Assembly: GCA_039188505.1 (NCBI GenBank)
Contig: JBCCZC010000314.1
Coordinates: forward strand, 1-6,922
Length of the DNA: 6,922 nt
Source of the DNA: JBCCZC01 sp039188505
GTDB taxonomy: Bacteria > Pseudomonadota > Gammaproteobacteria > Xanthomonadales > SZUA-38
Direction: 5' to 3'
Under the pieces are notes generated by a model. The model searched no databases and had not been told where the DNA came from. It was given only the letters and a program-made list of their open reading frames with translations. A program made the translations under genes and the position numbers. The first letter of the stretch is position 1, and every line of letters begins with the position of its first letter. This document shows positions 1 to 5,468 of the stretch, piece by piece.

Positions 1-327
1 GCCCTGGTCGACGCGATCCGCCAGCGTCCGCGTGAAGGTGTGAAAGGCCGCCGGATCACTCGGGACGCCGTGATCGGTGATCGGCCAGCGCTCGAAGCCC
101 ATGCCGAGTACGGCGCAGCCTTCCGCCTGGCCGGCAAGCCCAACCGCCTTCGCCTCGGATTCCGTCTGCATCGAGACCAGATGCTCGATGCCCTGCTCGG
201 CCAGGGCGATCAGCTCACGTTCGAGCTTCCTGCCGCCCAGCGGTCGCGCAACGATCGAGAAGGTCCCAGGACCAGGGCCGGGCATCTGCCAGCAATCGAT
301 CAGGCCGGCCGGTCGGCGTCCGAACAT
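1..327 (-). CDS. Dual-specificity/tyrosine phosphatase-like protein, C-terminus cut by window edge
   Basis: This frame is open from an ATG at 327 to the left edge, giving 109 residues with no stop. The visible part matches the N-terminal half of small bacterial cysteine phosphatases of the CDKN3/DSP type. It has an early W-x-M segment (W13, M15) and an A-R-P-x-G-G-x-x-L-E stretch (27-36). A helix leads to the beta-strand LVSM (50-53), followed by a Q-x-x-x-C segment near 67-71. The loop ITDHGVP (83-89) carries the likely general acid Asp85. The catalytic C-x5-R loop would lie just beyond the edge, so activity is inferred. The family removes phosphate from Tyr, Ser/Thr or other phosphoester substrates in the cytoplasm. 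The start is supported by GGAGG 7 nt upstream (335-339) and by a TGATG junction that overlaps the SGNH stop by 1 nt. The gene is last in the visible minus-strand cluster. Confidence 0.82.
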   Translation of the reverse strand, partial: MFGRRPAGLIDCWQMPGPGPGTFSIVARPLGGRKLERELIALAEQGIEHLVSMQTESEAKAVGLAGQAEGCAVLGMGFERWPITDHGVPSDPAAFHTFTRTLADRVDQG

Positions 328-1088
328 CAGTGCGCCTCCAGCACCCCATCCGCCTGATCAGGCGGATGGGGCACAAGGGCGAACGCGGCTTCCTCGGCGA
401 GCTGCCGGGACCATCCGCGGTAGCCCGCCGGGCCGGGGTGGTAGCCGTCGGGTGCGAAGTCGTCCGGGTCCGGGACGAAATCGGTGGCCACGAAGCGCCC
501 GCGTGGGAGGCGGCCCACCACCTCGGCGCTGACGGCGTCGAAGGCGCGCCCCCGGCCGGCGAGGACGGATCGGAGTGGCTGCGGGATGGCCGGAAAGTAC
601 GCGAGCGGCGGCACGCCGGCCAGCATCAGCGCGCACCCCGGGTTGCGCGTCATGATGTCCTCCAGCAGCGCCTCGAGTCGTCGTCGCCAGACCGCGAGCG
701 TGGTCAGCCCCGTCACATCGTTCAGGCCGACGCTCACGAGGACGAAGCTGGCGGTTGCGTCCGGCGTGGTGGGCAGCAGTTCGCCATGCACCTCGGCAAC
801 GCGAGCCCCGCTGCGGCCTATCGCGTCCCAGGCCACCTGCCGACCGAAGCGTTCGGCGAGCGCCGCGGCGAAGCTGCCGCCGAGGGCGCCGGCCACGTCA
901 GGAGCGCCAATGCCCTCCACTACGGAATCCCCGAGCACCAGGAGCTGGAGCGCGGCCCCCGAGCCGGTGGTGCCCGAGGTCGCGCCGCCCGGAGGATCGA
1001 GGCGCGTCGCGGTGGCGCGCAGCCACAGGCCCTGCGGCAGCAGGAGCGGCACCGCGCTCCAGAAGCGGAGCCCGCGCCCGGCTCTCAT
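327..1088 (-). CDS. SGNH/GDSL hydrolase with N-terminal membrane anchor
   Basis: A 253-residue protein with the SGNH hydrolase blocks in order. Block I is LGDSVVEG with nucleophile Ser55. Block II glycine lies in AIGRSGA (about 91-94). Block III is GLND (121-124, Asn123). Block V is DGYHPG with Asp214 and His217. Residues about 9-28 are hydrophobic and could be an uncleaved anchor or signal, placing the catalytic domain outside the membrane or at its surface. The family hydrolyses esters of lipids, sugars or small molecules, and the substrate here is unknown. The ATG overlaps the MAPEG stop by 4 nt (ATGA), and the TGA overlaps the phosphatase start by 1 nt. The only SD-like bases sit directly against the start, so coupling probably drives translation. 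The last codons contain a perfect palindrome that encodes a Pro/Asp-rich tail after the fold is complete. Confidence 0.9.
   Translation of the reverse strand: MRAGRGLRFWSAVPLLLPQGLWLRATATRLDPPGGATSGTTGSGAALQLLVLGDSVVEGIGAPDVAGALGGSFAAALAERFGRQVAWDAIGRSGARVAEVHGELLPTTPDATASFVLVSVGLNDVTGLTTLAVWRRRLEALLEDIMTRNPGCALMLAGVPPLAYFPAIPQPLRSVLAGRGRAFDAVSAEVVGRLPRGRFVATDFVPDPDDFAPDGYHPGPAGYRGWSRQLAEEAAFALVPHPPDQADGVLEAH
335..339 (-). promoter_or_regulatory. Shine-Dalgarno for the phosphatase gene
   Basis: GGAGG on the minus strand lies 7 nt before the ATG at 327 and inside the last codons of the SGNH gene. It is the clearest ribosome site in this cluster and fixes the phosphatase start. It sits only 4 nt downstream, in transcript sense, of a strong palindrome at 344-371, so a hairpin there could affect its accessibility. 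Confidence 0.65.
344..371. repeat. Perfect 28-bp palindrome at the 3' end of the SGNH gene
   Basis: Arms CCCCATCCGCC and GGCGGATGGGG flank the self-complementary centre TGATCA. All 14 pairs match around an axis between 357 and 358, and the symmetry breaks at 343/372. It lies wholly inside the SGNH coding frame, encoding residues near the C-terminus. In RNA it would fold into a GC-rich hairpin just upstream of the phosphatase SD. There is no U-tract on either side, so it is not a canonical intrinsic terminator. It could be an attenuating or RNA-stabilising hairpin, a protein-binding dyad, or a dispersed palindromic repeat. Function is not established. Confidence 0.9.
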
Positions 1089-1492
1089 CCCTGCAGCAAT
1101 CGCACGGCCCAGTTAGCGGCGATGGCGACCTGGGCGAGCATGAAGGCGAAGCGGACGTAGACCGCCAGCTCGCGCGTCGAACCGAGGTGGGTGATCGCCT
1201 GGCCGAGGCGGGCGGCGAGGAGCCACCAGGCCAGCGGGTCGGTGACCTCGGTTCGATCGGTGGCGAGGGCTACCAGGAGCGGCGCCGCGATCCAGGGAAA
1301 GCTCTCGTAGGCATTCGCGTGCACCCGCCCGAGACGCTGGCCGAAGGTCGACACGTCCGTGCAGTCCGGTGCAAAGCTGTTCGCGCGCCGCTGACCGGTC
1401 ATGACCAGCTGCGTGCGGAAGACTGCCACGCCGATGACGAGAACCAGCACGTACAGCCCGTAGGCAGCGAGGACCGAAGCCGTTGCGCTCAT
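1085..1492 (-). CDS. MAPEG family membrane protein
   Basis: A 135-residue integral membrane protein with the size and layout of MAPEG proteins (membrane-associated proteins in eicosanoid and glutathione metabolism). Hydrophobic segments lie at about 8-28, 66-80, 84-104 and 112-132, consistent with four helices. The hallmark after helix 1 is Q-R-x-x-R-V-H-A-N-A-Y-E-S-F-P (51-65), with Asn60 and Glu63 at the conserved family positions. Characterised members include glutathione transferases and peroxidases that act on lipophilic compounds in the membrane. Many bacterial members are untested, so activity here is only a family expectation. The ATG overlaps the VOC-ankyrin stop by 4 nt, with GAGG 7 nt upstream (1500-1503). 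The stop overlaps the next start by 4 nt. The adjoining VOC-domain gene fits an electrophile or peroxide detoxification theme, but that is inference. Confidence 0.88.
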   Translation of the reverse strand: MSATASVLAAYGLYVLVLVIGVAVFRTQLVMTGQRRANSFAPDCTDVSTFGQRLGRVHANAYESFPWIAAPLLVALATDRTEVTDPLAWWLLAARLGQAITHLGSTRELAVYVRFAFMLAQVAIAANWAVRLLQG

Positions 1493-2289
1493 GACGATGC
1501 CTCGAACAGGGCGATCAGCTCGGCGTTGCCGGTGGCCTCGGCGACCTCGCGAAGCGTGGTCCCGTCCTCGATAGTCGCCGAGCGCAGGGCCGGCAGCCGC
1601 TCGACGAAGCGCCGCGCCCAGGCAACGTCTTCCTTGCGGATCGCGTGCTCGAAATCATCGATCTCGATGGCCAGCAGCGCACCGAGCTGGCGGTAGCCCT
1701 CGATCGCCCACCCCGCCGGCGTCGCGCCGAACTTGCCGTCCCGGATGTTGGGGTCGGCGCCAGCCGCGACGAGCTTGCCGAAGGCCTCCCGCTGCCCCTC
1801 GAAGGCCGCGCGATGCAGCGCCGCAGCGCCGTTGCCGTCGCGCGCGTCGAGATCGACGTCGCCCCGCTCCACGAGTCGCGTGATGGCGCCCTCGTCGCCA
1901 GCGGCGGCGGCCTCGCCCAGGTCGGCCTGAGGATTGTCGCTCTCGCGCTTGGACTGGAAGCTCATGGGTGTCCCGTCAGGGGCTTCGACGTAGTAGATCC
2001 GCTCGCCGTGGGCGTCGACGGGCCCCTTGACGTTGGCGTCCGCCGCACGGGCATGGGCGGCGACCGCGTCGGCGTCGTCCACGACGAGCTGTAGCATCTG
2101 CCCCGCGGGCATCTGTTCGTTTTCCTGCCAGACCTCCACCCAGCTCGCGCCGGCCCGGGTGATGGCGCCCGCGAAGGCCCCGTTCGCACCCATGCGGTCG
2201 ACCTCGAGGCCGAGCTGATGCTCGAAGAAGTCGGCGAAGGCATCGCCGGCGCTGGTGACGTTGCAGTACCGAATACCGATGAGTTTCAT
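1489..2289 (-). CDS. VOC (glyoxalase-like) domain fused to ankyrin repeats
   Basis: A 266-residue two-part protein. Residues 1-115 resemble a VOC fold: an N-terminal strand, a helix AFADFFEHQLGLEV (17-30), a strand LQLVVDD (66-72), a helix, and a closing YYVEAPDGTPMSF (99-111). After a short polar linker come ankyrin-type units. Partial helices are at 123-150. A near-consensus repeat follows at 152-184 (G-A-A-A-L-H-R-A-A, then AAGADPNIRDG). A degenerate repeat starts at 185, and a C-terminal unit (GTTLREVAEATGN) begins about 243. VOC proteins include glyoxalase I, dioxygenases and resistance proteins, whereas ankyrins bind other proteins. An isolated VOC half normally pairs with a second one, so this may dimerise. 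The usual N-terminal metal His is not evident, leaving catalysis uncertain. The start lies 7 nt after the exonuclease stop, with GAGGA 11 nt upstream. It overlaps the MAPEG start by 4 nt. Confidence 0.88.
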   Translation of the reverse strand: MKLIGIRYCNVTSAGDAFADFFEHQLGLEVDRMGANGAFAGAITRAGASWVEVWQENEQMPAGQMLQLVVDDADAVAAHARAADANVKGPVDAHGERIYYVEAPDGTPMSFQSKRESDNPQADLGEAAAAGDEGAITRLVERGDVDLDARDGNGAAALHRAAFEGQREAFGKLVAAGADPNIRDGKFGATPAGWAIEGYRQLGALLAIEIDDFEHAIRKEDVAWARRFVERLPALRSATIEDGTTLREVAEATGNAELIALFEASS

Positions 2290-2296
2290 GGTGCGA

Positions 2297-3064
2297 TCAG
2301 TCCTCGAATTCCGCGACGACCGGGGTGTGATCAGACGGCCGCTCGAGCTTCCGCGGCCCCTCGTCGACGTAGCTCGCGATGCAGCGCTCGGACAGCGCCG
2401 GCGAGGTCAGGATCAGGTCGATACGCAGCCCCATCTTGCGCCGGTAGGCCGCCGCCCGGTAGTCCCACCAGGAGTAGATGCCACCGTCTTCGTGATGCAG
2501 CCGGAAGCTGTCGGCGAAGCCGAGGTCGAAGAAGTGGCCGAGAGCCTCGCGCTCCGGCGTGCTGCAGTGGATCTTCTCGCGCCACTCCACCGGGTCGTAG
2601 ACGTCACGGTCGTCGGGGGCGATGTTGAAGTCTCCGATCACCGCGACGTTCTCGAAGCGTTCGAGCTGGCTCTCGACGTACTCGGTGACGCGGGCGAGCC
2701 ACTCCAGCTTGTAGGCGAACTTGTCCGTGCCGACGGCCTTGCCGTTCACGACGTACAGGTTCACAAGGCGCGTATCGCCGAGCGTGCAGGCCATGATGCG
2801 GCGCTGCGGATCATCAAGGCCGGGAACGTCGGTCACGACGTCCTCGACGGGTGCCGTCGACAGGACGGCGACGCCGTTGTAGGTCGGCTGGCCGGCATAC
2901 ACGACGTGGTAGCCGATCTCCTCGATGGCCGCGGCCGGGAACTTGTCGTCGGTGAGCTTGGTCTCCTGCAGCCCCAGCAGCGTCGGCTGTTCTTCCCGGC
3001 ACCAGTCGAGCACCTGTTCGAGGCGGATCTTCAGGGAATTGACGTTCCAGCTCGCTATCTTCAT
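2297..3064 (-). CDS. xthA: Exodeoxyribonuclease III (AP endonuclease)
   Basis: A 255-residue cytoplasmic DNA repair enzyme of the exonuclease/endonuclease/phosphatase fold. It cleaves DNA 5' to abasic sites and removes 3' blocking groups or nucleotides in base excision repair, using a divalent metal. Visible signatures are IASWNVNS with Asn7 and LQETKL with Glu34 (metal ligand). Y104 lies in the NLYVVNG strand. GDFNIAP provides Asp145 and Asn147. YSWWDYR and the RIDLILTS strand follow. The C-terminal SDHTPV has the Asp245-His246 pair. Length is close to the roughly 270-residue E. coli enzyme. The ATG at 3064 gives the conserved MKIASWN start. No strong SD is next to it, though GAGGA lies about 15 nt upstream. 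It is first in the minus-strand cluster and divergent from the LOG gene. Confidence 0.96.
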   Translation of the reverse strand: MKIASWNVNSLKIRLEQVLDWCREEQPTLLGLQETKLTDDKFPAAAIEEIGYHVVYAGQPTYNGVAVLSTAPVEDVVTDVPGLDDPQRRIMACTLGDTRLVNLYVVNGKAVGTDKFAYKLEWLARVTEYVESQLERFENVAVIGDFNIAPDDRDVYDPVEWREKIHCSTPEREALGHFFDLGFADSFRLHHEDGGIYSWWDYRAAAYRRKMGLRIDLILTSPALSERCIASYVDEGPRKLERPSDHTPVVAEFED

Positions 3065-3167
3065 CGACTCAGGTCCGGTCCTCGGGCGGGGCGCAACAGT
3101 TTAGCCGGTCGGCCGATGAATTTGGCGGCGATCTTGCAGCGGCACCGGCTCGATCCGAGCGCGGCAT

Positions 3168-3176
3168 TGCTACAAT
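3168..3176 (+). promoter_or_regulatory. Candidate extended -10 promoter element for the LOG gene
   Basis: The sequence TGCTACAAT is an extended -10 (TGn followed by TACAAT, five of six matches to TATAAT). No convincing -35 hexamer lies 16-18 nt upstream, which is tolerable for extended -10 promoters. Transcription would start near 3182-3184 and give a leader of about 24 nt ending with the AGGA ribosome site at 3195-3198. The placement fits the GTG start at 3207, but no start-site data are available. Confidence 0.5.
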
Positions 3177-3194
3177 CTCCGGGAATCGTCAGCA

Positions 3195-3198
3195 AGGA
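3195..3198 (+). promoter_or_regulatory. Shine-Dalgarno supporting the GTG start of the LOG gene
   Basis: AGGA (within AAGGAA) lies 8 nt before the GTG at 3207. The first encoded residues after it, PRICVYCASS, match the conserved N-terminus of LOG proteins. There is no in-frame ATG nearby that would keep this N-terminus, so the GTG start is well supported. Confidence 0.65.
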
Positions 3199-3206
3199 AT
3201 ACCGCC

Positions 3207-3788
3207 GTGCCGCGAATCTGTGTCTATTGCGCTTCGAGCGAGGGGATCGAACCCAGCTTCTACGACGACGCCCGACGCCTGGGCGGCGTCCTCGCGGGCA
3301 TGGGCGCCACGGTGGTCTACGGCGGCGGGGGCGGTGGCTCGATGGGCGCCCTGGCCGACGGGGCCCTGGGAGCCGGCGGCGAAGTCGTCGGCATCCTGCC
3401 ACGCTTCATGGCCGACCTCGAGTGGGGCCATCCGGGCCTGACCCACCTCGAGCTCGTTGAGGATATGCGCGAGCGCAAGCACCGGATGCTGGTGGACGCC
3501 GATGCGGTGATTGCCCTCCCCGGCGGCTGCGGGACCTTCGAGGAACTGTTCGAGGCGCTGACGCTGAAGCGCCTGACCCTGTTCCTGAAGCCGATCATCC
3601 TGGTAAACACCAACCGCTACTTCGACCCGCTGCTCAAGGTGCTCGAACAGGCCGTCGAGCAGCGCTTCATGGCCAACGAGCACGGTAACCTCTGGACGGT
3701 CGTCGACGGCCCCGAGGACGTGCCAGAGGCGATCGAGAACGCCCCGGTCTGGAGCGCCAGCATGCGCGACGCCGCGGTCGTCAAATGA
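3207..3788 (+). CDS. LOG family protein (nucleoside monophosphate phosphoribohydrolase)
   Basis: A 193-residue cytoplasmic protein of the LOG/TIGR00730 family, often mislabelled lysine decarboxylase. Members hydrolyse the N-glycosidic bond of cytokinin riboside or purine/pyrimidine 5'-monophosphates, releasing base and ribose 5-phosphate. The N-terminal strand ICVYCASS (4-11) opens a Rossmann-like fold. VVYGGGGGGSMG (36-47) is the glycine-rich phosphate site. MRERKHRM (87-94) holds the conserved Arg/Lys. PGGCGTFEE (105-113) is the diagnostic PGGxGTxxE motif with Glu113. Length is typical. The usual R-V-G-L-like residues in the first glycine loop are replaced by a run of six Gly followed by Ser, a mild departure from the commonest form. 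Its TGA overlaps the start of the downstream membrane gene (ATGA), so the two are probably cotranscribed. The physiological substrate is not predictable here; nucleotide salvage or clearance is most likely. Confidence 0.94.
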   Translation: MPRICVYCASSEGIEPSFYDDARRLGGVLAGMGATVVYGGGGGGSMGALADGALGAGGEVVGILPRFMADLEWGHPGLTHLELVEDMRERKHRMLVDADAVIALPGGCGTFEELFEALTLKRLTLFLKPIILVNTNRYFDPLLKVLEQAVEQRFMANEHGNLWTVVDGPEDVPEAIENAPVWSASMRDAAVVK

Positions 3789-4618
3789 CGCCTGAGGCCG
3801 CAGCGGCGACGCGCCGATCGCTGCTGAGCCTGGTCCTGCTGGGCCTCGCGGTGATTGCCGCGGGCACCTGGCTCGACGAACGCGCGGAAACCCACTACGA
3901 GCAGGCCTTCCAGCGAGCGCTGGTCACCTTCGGCCTGGCCCGGGCCCTCAACGGCATCATCTCGGTGGTTCAGGGCACGGAGGTCGCCGTCGAGCCCGCA
4001 GGCGTGGGCATGACCTTCGCGCCCGGCGAGATCGTCGATCCGGTCAACGACCTCATCGAGCGCTTCTCCTGGGTCATGCTCGCGAGCACCACGTCGCTGG
4101 GCATCCAGAACATTCTCATGGACATGAGCGCCTGGACCGGCACCCGGATCATCGCGGCGGTCGCCGCGATCGCGGCGCTGGTGCTGCTGTGGCTCCGACC
4201 GTTCGAGGGACAAGCGGCCCGCTGGGCCCTGCGACTCACGCTCCTGGCGGCCTTCCTGCGCCTGGCCATGCCGCTGGTGGTCCTGCTGAACCACGGCGCC
4301 TACGTCCTGTTCATGGAGGCGGATTTCGAAGCATCCCGCGCGGCCGTCGAGCAGACCAATGAGGATCTTGCCGCGTTGAGCGAGACCGACGAGCAGGAAC
4401 CGGAAGGGCTTCTGGATCGTGCCCGGGGCTGGCTCGACGACCGGGCCGAGGAACTCGACCTCTCCAACCGCCTGGATCTTTACCAATCCCGGCTCGCCGA
4501 CGCAACGGAGCACCTGCTGCGGCTGACGGCGGTCTTCGTCGCGCAGACGATCGTGCTGCCGCTACTGTTCCTGTGGGCCATCGCCTGGTCCGTCCGCACG
4601 CTCGGCCGCTTCGGCTGA
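3785..4618 (+). CDS. Uncharacterised four-helix inner-membrane protein
   Basis: I do not recognise a named family. The 277-residue product has a hydrophobic helix at about 13-29. A roughly 90-residue soluble stretch follows (30-120) that includes an FSWVMLASTTSLGIQ segment. Two closely spaced helices lie at about 121-137 and 147-169. A long charged, Glu/Asp-rich helical region at about 177-242 could form a coiled coil. The last helix is at about 245-269. This is the layout of an inner-membrane protein with two sizeable non-membrane domains. Start: the ATG overlaps the LOG stop by 4 nt and has no Shine-Dalgarno sequence, so it is probably translated by reinitiation after the LOG gene. The last 57 nt overlap, antisense, the 3' end of the small membrane gene on the other strand. 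Codon use looks like that of its neighbours. A role linked to LOG is only suggested by coupling. Confidence 0.85.
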   Translation: MTPEAAAATRRSLLSLVLLGLAVIAAGTWLDERAETHYEQAFQRALVTFGLARALNGIISVVQGTEVAVEPAGVGMTFAPGEIVDPVNDLIERFSWVMLASTTSLGIQNILMDMSAWTGTRIIAAVAAIAALVLLWLRPFEGQAARWALRLTLLAAFLRLAMPLVVLLNHGAYVLFMEADFEASRAAVEQTNEDLAALSETDEQEPEGLLDRARGWLDDRAEELDLSNRLDLYQSRLADATEHLLRLTAVFVAQTIVLPLLFLWAIAWSVRTLGRFG

Positions 4619-4870
4619 GCGCGCAAAGCGGTGGTGCCACCGGAAGCGGACGAAGGCCACGAGGGTGGCGCCGAAGACGCCCCAGCGGATCGGCTGCAGC
4701 CAGTCCGCCGTACCCGGGCGCTCCAGGCCCAGCGAGATGCTGATGTAGGCCAGCGCCAGGAGCAGGCACGCCACCAACCACTGTTCGCGCGTGCGCAGCA
4801 CCCACCAGAGGCCGGCCGCGATAGCGGCGGCGCAGACGACCGCGACCGGCGCCATCCAGAGCTCAGTCAC
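4562..4870 (-). CDS. Small three-helix membrane protein, unknown function
   Basis: A small hydrophobic protein with three probable transmembrane segments: MAPVAVVCAAAIAAG onward, then LVACLLLALAYISISLG, then IRWGVFGATLVAFV. A basic-then-acidic hydrophilic tail follows. I assign the GTG at 4870 (102 residues) because GGAG lies 7 nt upstream and the start overlaps the preceding SGNH stop by 8 nt. An ATG at 4897 (111 residues) and one at 4855 (97 residues) are alternatives, and the two downstream starts both place the first helix near the N-terminus. It is third in an operon with the DUF4345-like and SGNH genes. The helix pattern and tight spacing support a real gene, but no family is recognised. 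Its last 57 nt run antisense through the end of the plus-strand membrane gene. Confidence 0.7.
   Translation of the reverse strand: MTELWMAPVAVVCAAAIAAGLWWVLRTREQWLVACLLLALAYISISLGLERPGTADWLQPIRWGVFGATLVAFVRFRWHHRFARSAEAAERADGPGDGPQEQ
4599..4621 (+). other. Hairpin across the stop codon of the plus-strand membrane gene
   Basis: CGCTCGGCC (4599-4607) can pair with GGCTGAGCG (4613-4621) around the loop GCTTC. In plus-strand RNA this gives a 9-bp stem with one G-U pair. It contains the TGA at 4616-4618. No U-tract follows, so it is not a standard intrinsic terminator. It could still mark or stabilise the 3' end of the LOG operon transcript, or be chance in GC-rich DNA. Confidence 0.35.
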
Positions 4871-5468
4871 CGGCGCGCTCCAGCAGGGCAGCGACATCCG
4901 CTTCGATCAGATCGACCCACGCGGCATGGACCGATGCATCGGGATGCAGCCCGTCGTCGACGACGGCATCCGCATGCTCACGCGTCGACGGCGTGATGTC
5001 GAAGCAGCGCACATCGGTGTCCTCGCAGACCGCCAGCACGACCGCGTTGTAGGTCGCCATTTCGGCGCGCATCTGTTCCAGATCCCGGTCCGAATCCCGG
5101 GCGAACGGCGTCGCGCTCCAATCGGGAATCGTGAGCACGACGGTACGGTCCCGGCGACCATCGGCGAAGGCGACTGCGCGCGCCAGCAGCGCCCGGAACT
5201 CGCTCTCGAATTCGGTCACCGACCGACCTCGGTACTGGTTGTTGACGCCGATGAGCAGGGATACGAGGTCGAAGGGCGGTTGCGGGTCGGCGGCATCGAT
5301 GGCCGCCGCCAGCTCGTCCGTGGTCCAACCAGTGGTGGCGATGATCTCCGGTTCCTGGAGCGGCACGCCTCGCCCCCGGAGACGCCGCGCCAGCAGCGCG
5401 GGCCAGCGGTCCCCGGCGGAAAGGCCTTCGCCAATCGTGTAGGAATCGCCGAGCGCCAGATACCTCAT
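4863..5468 (-). CDS. SGNH/GDSL hydrolase, cytoplasmic type
   Basis: A 201-residue protein consisting of a bare SGNH domain. Block I is LALGDSYTIGEG with Ser9. Block II is the ATTGWTTDEL segment (44-53) with Gly47. Block III is IGVNNQYRG with Gly74 and Asn76, using N-N where many members have N-D. Block V is DGLHPD with Asp172 and His175. No signal peptide or membrane segment is visible, so it is predicted to be cytoplasmic, unlike the anchored SGNH protein at 327-1088. It probably hydrolyses an ester or acetyl group, substrate unknown. It starts within a 4-nt ATGA overlap with the DUF4345-like gene. The nearest SD-like GAGG is only 2 nt from the ATG, so coupling to the upstream gene is likely. 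Its stop overlaps the start of the small membrane gene. The two SGNH proteins are too different to be a recent duplication. Confidence 0.94.
   Translation of the reverse strand: MRYLALGDSYTIGEGLSAGDRWPALLARRLRGRGVPLQEPEIIATTGWTTDELAAAIDAADPQPPFDLVSLLIGVNNQYRGRSVTEFESEFRALLARAVAFADGRRDRTVVLTIPDWSATPFARDSDRDLEQMRAEMATYNAVVLAVCEDTDVRCFDITPSTREHADAVVDDGLHPDASVHAAWVDLIEADVAALLERAGD

Larger units (their letters stand above)
3065..3206. promoter_or_regulatory. Divergent intergenic region between xthA and the LOG gene
   Basis: This 142-nt non-coding gap must carry promoters for both divergent transcription units. For the plus strand an extended -10 is visible at 3168-3176. For the minus strand only a weak -10-like TAAACT (complement of 3098-3103) is seen, with no good -35 at 17 nt, so the xthA promoter is not resolved. 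I see no terminator-like or long repeated structure here. Confidence 0.6.

Noticed and set aside
344..371. Intrinsic terminator at the palindrome
   Set aside because: No U-tract follows on either strand, and the element lies inside coding sequence directly before another gene.
755..1696. A 313-residue open frame on the plus strand
   Set aside because: It is antisense to three well-supported genes (SGNH, MAPEG, VOC-ankyrin) and its product is Arg/Ser/Pro-rich without domains.
2255..3460. A 401-residue open frame on the plus strand
   Set aside because: It runs antisense through the well-supported exonuclease III gene and then out of frame through LOG. It has no recognisable domains and reflects GC-rich codon structure.
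3617..4513. A 298-residue open frame on the minus strand
   Set aside because: It is antisense to the LOG and membrane-protein genes, has a low-complexity Arg/Gln/Gly-rich composition and shows no family motif.
4871..4897. Longer start for the small membrane protein (ATG at 4897)
   Set aside because: It would overlap the SGNH gene by 35 nt without a good ribosome site, whereas GTG at 4870 has GGAG at 7 nt. The longer form is not excluded.
327..5468. The two SGNH hydrolases as a local gene duplication
   Set aside because: They differ in length, membrane anchor, block III residues and sequence between motifs. Only the family blocks are shared.
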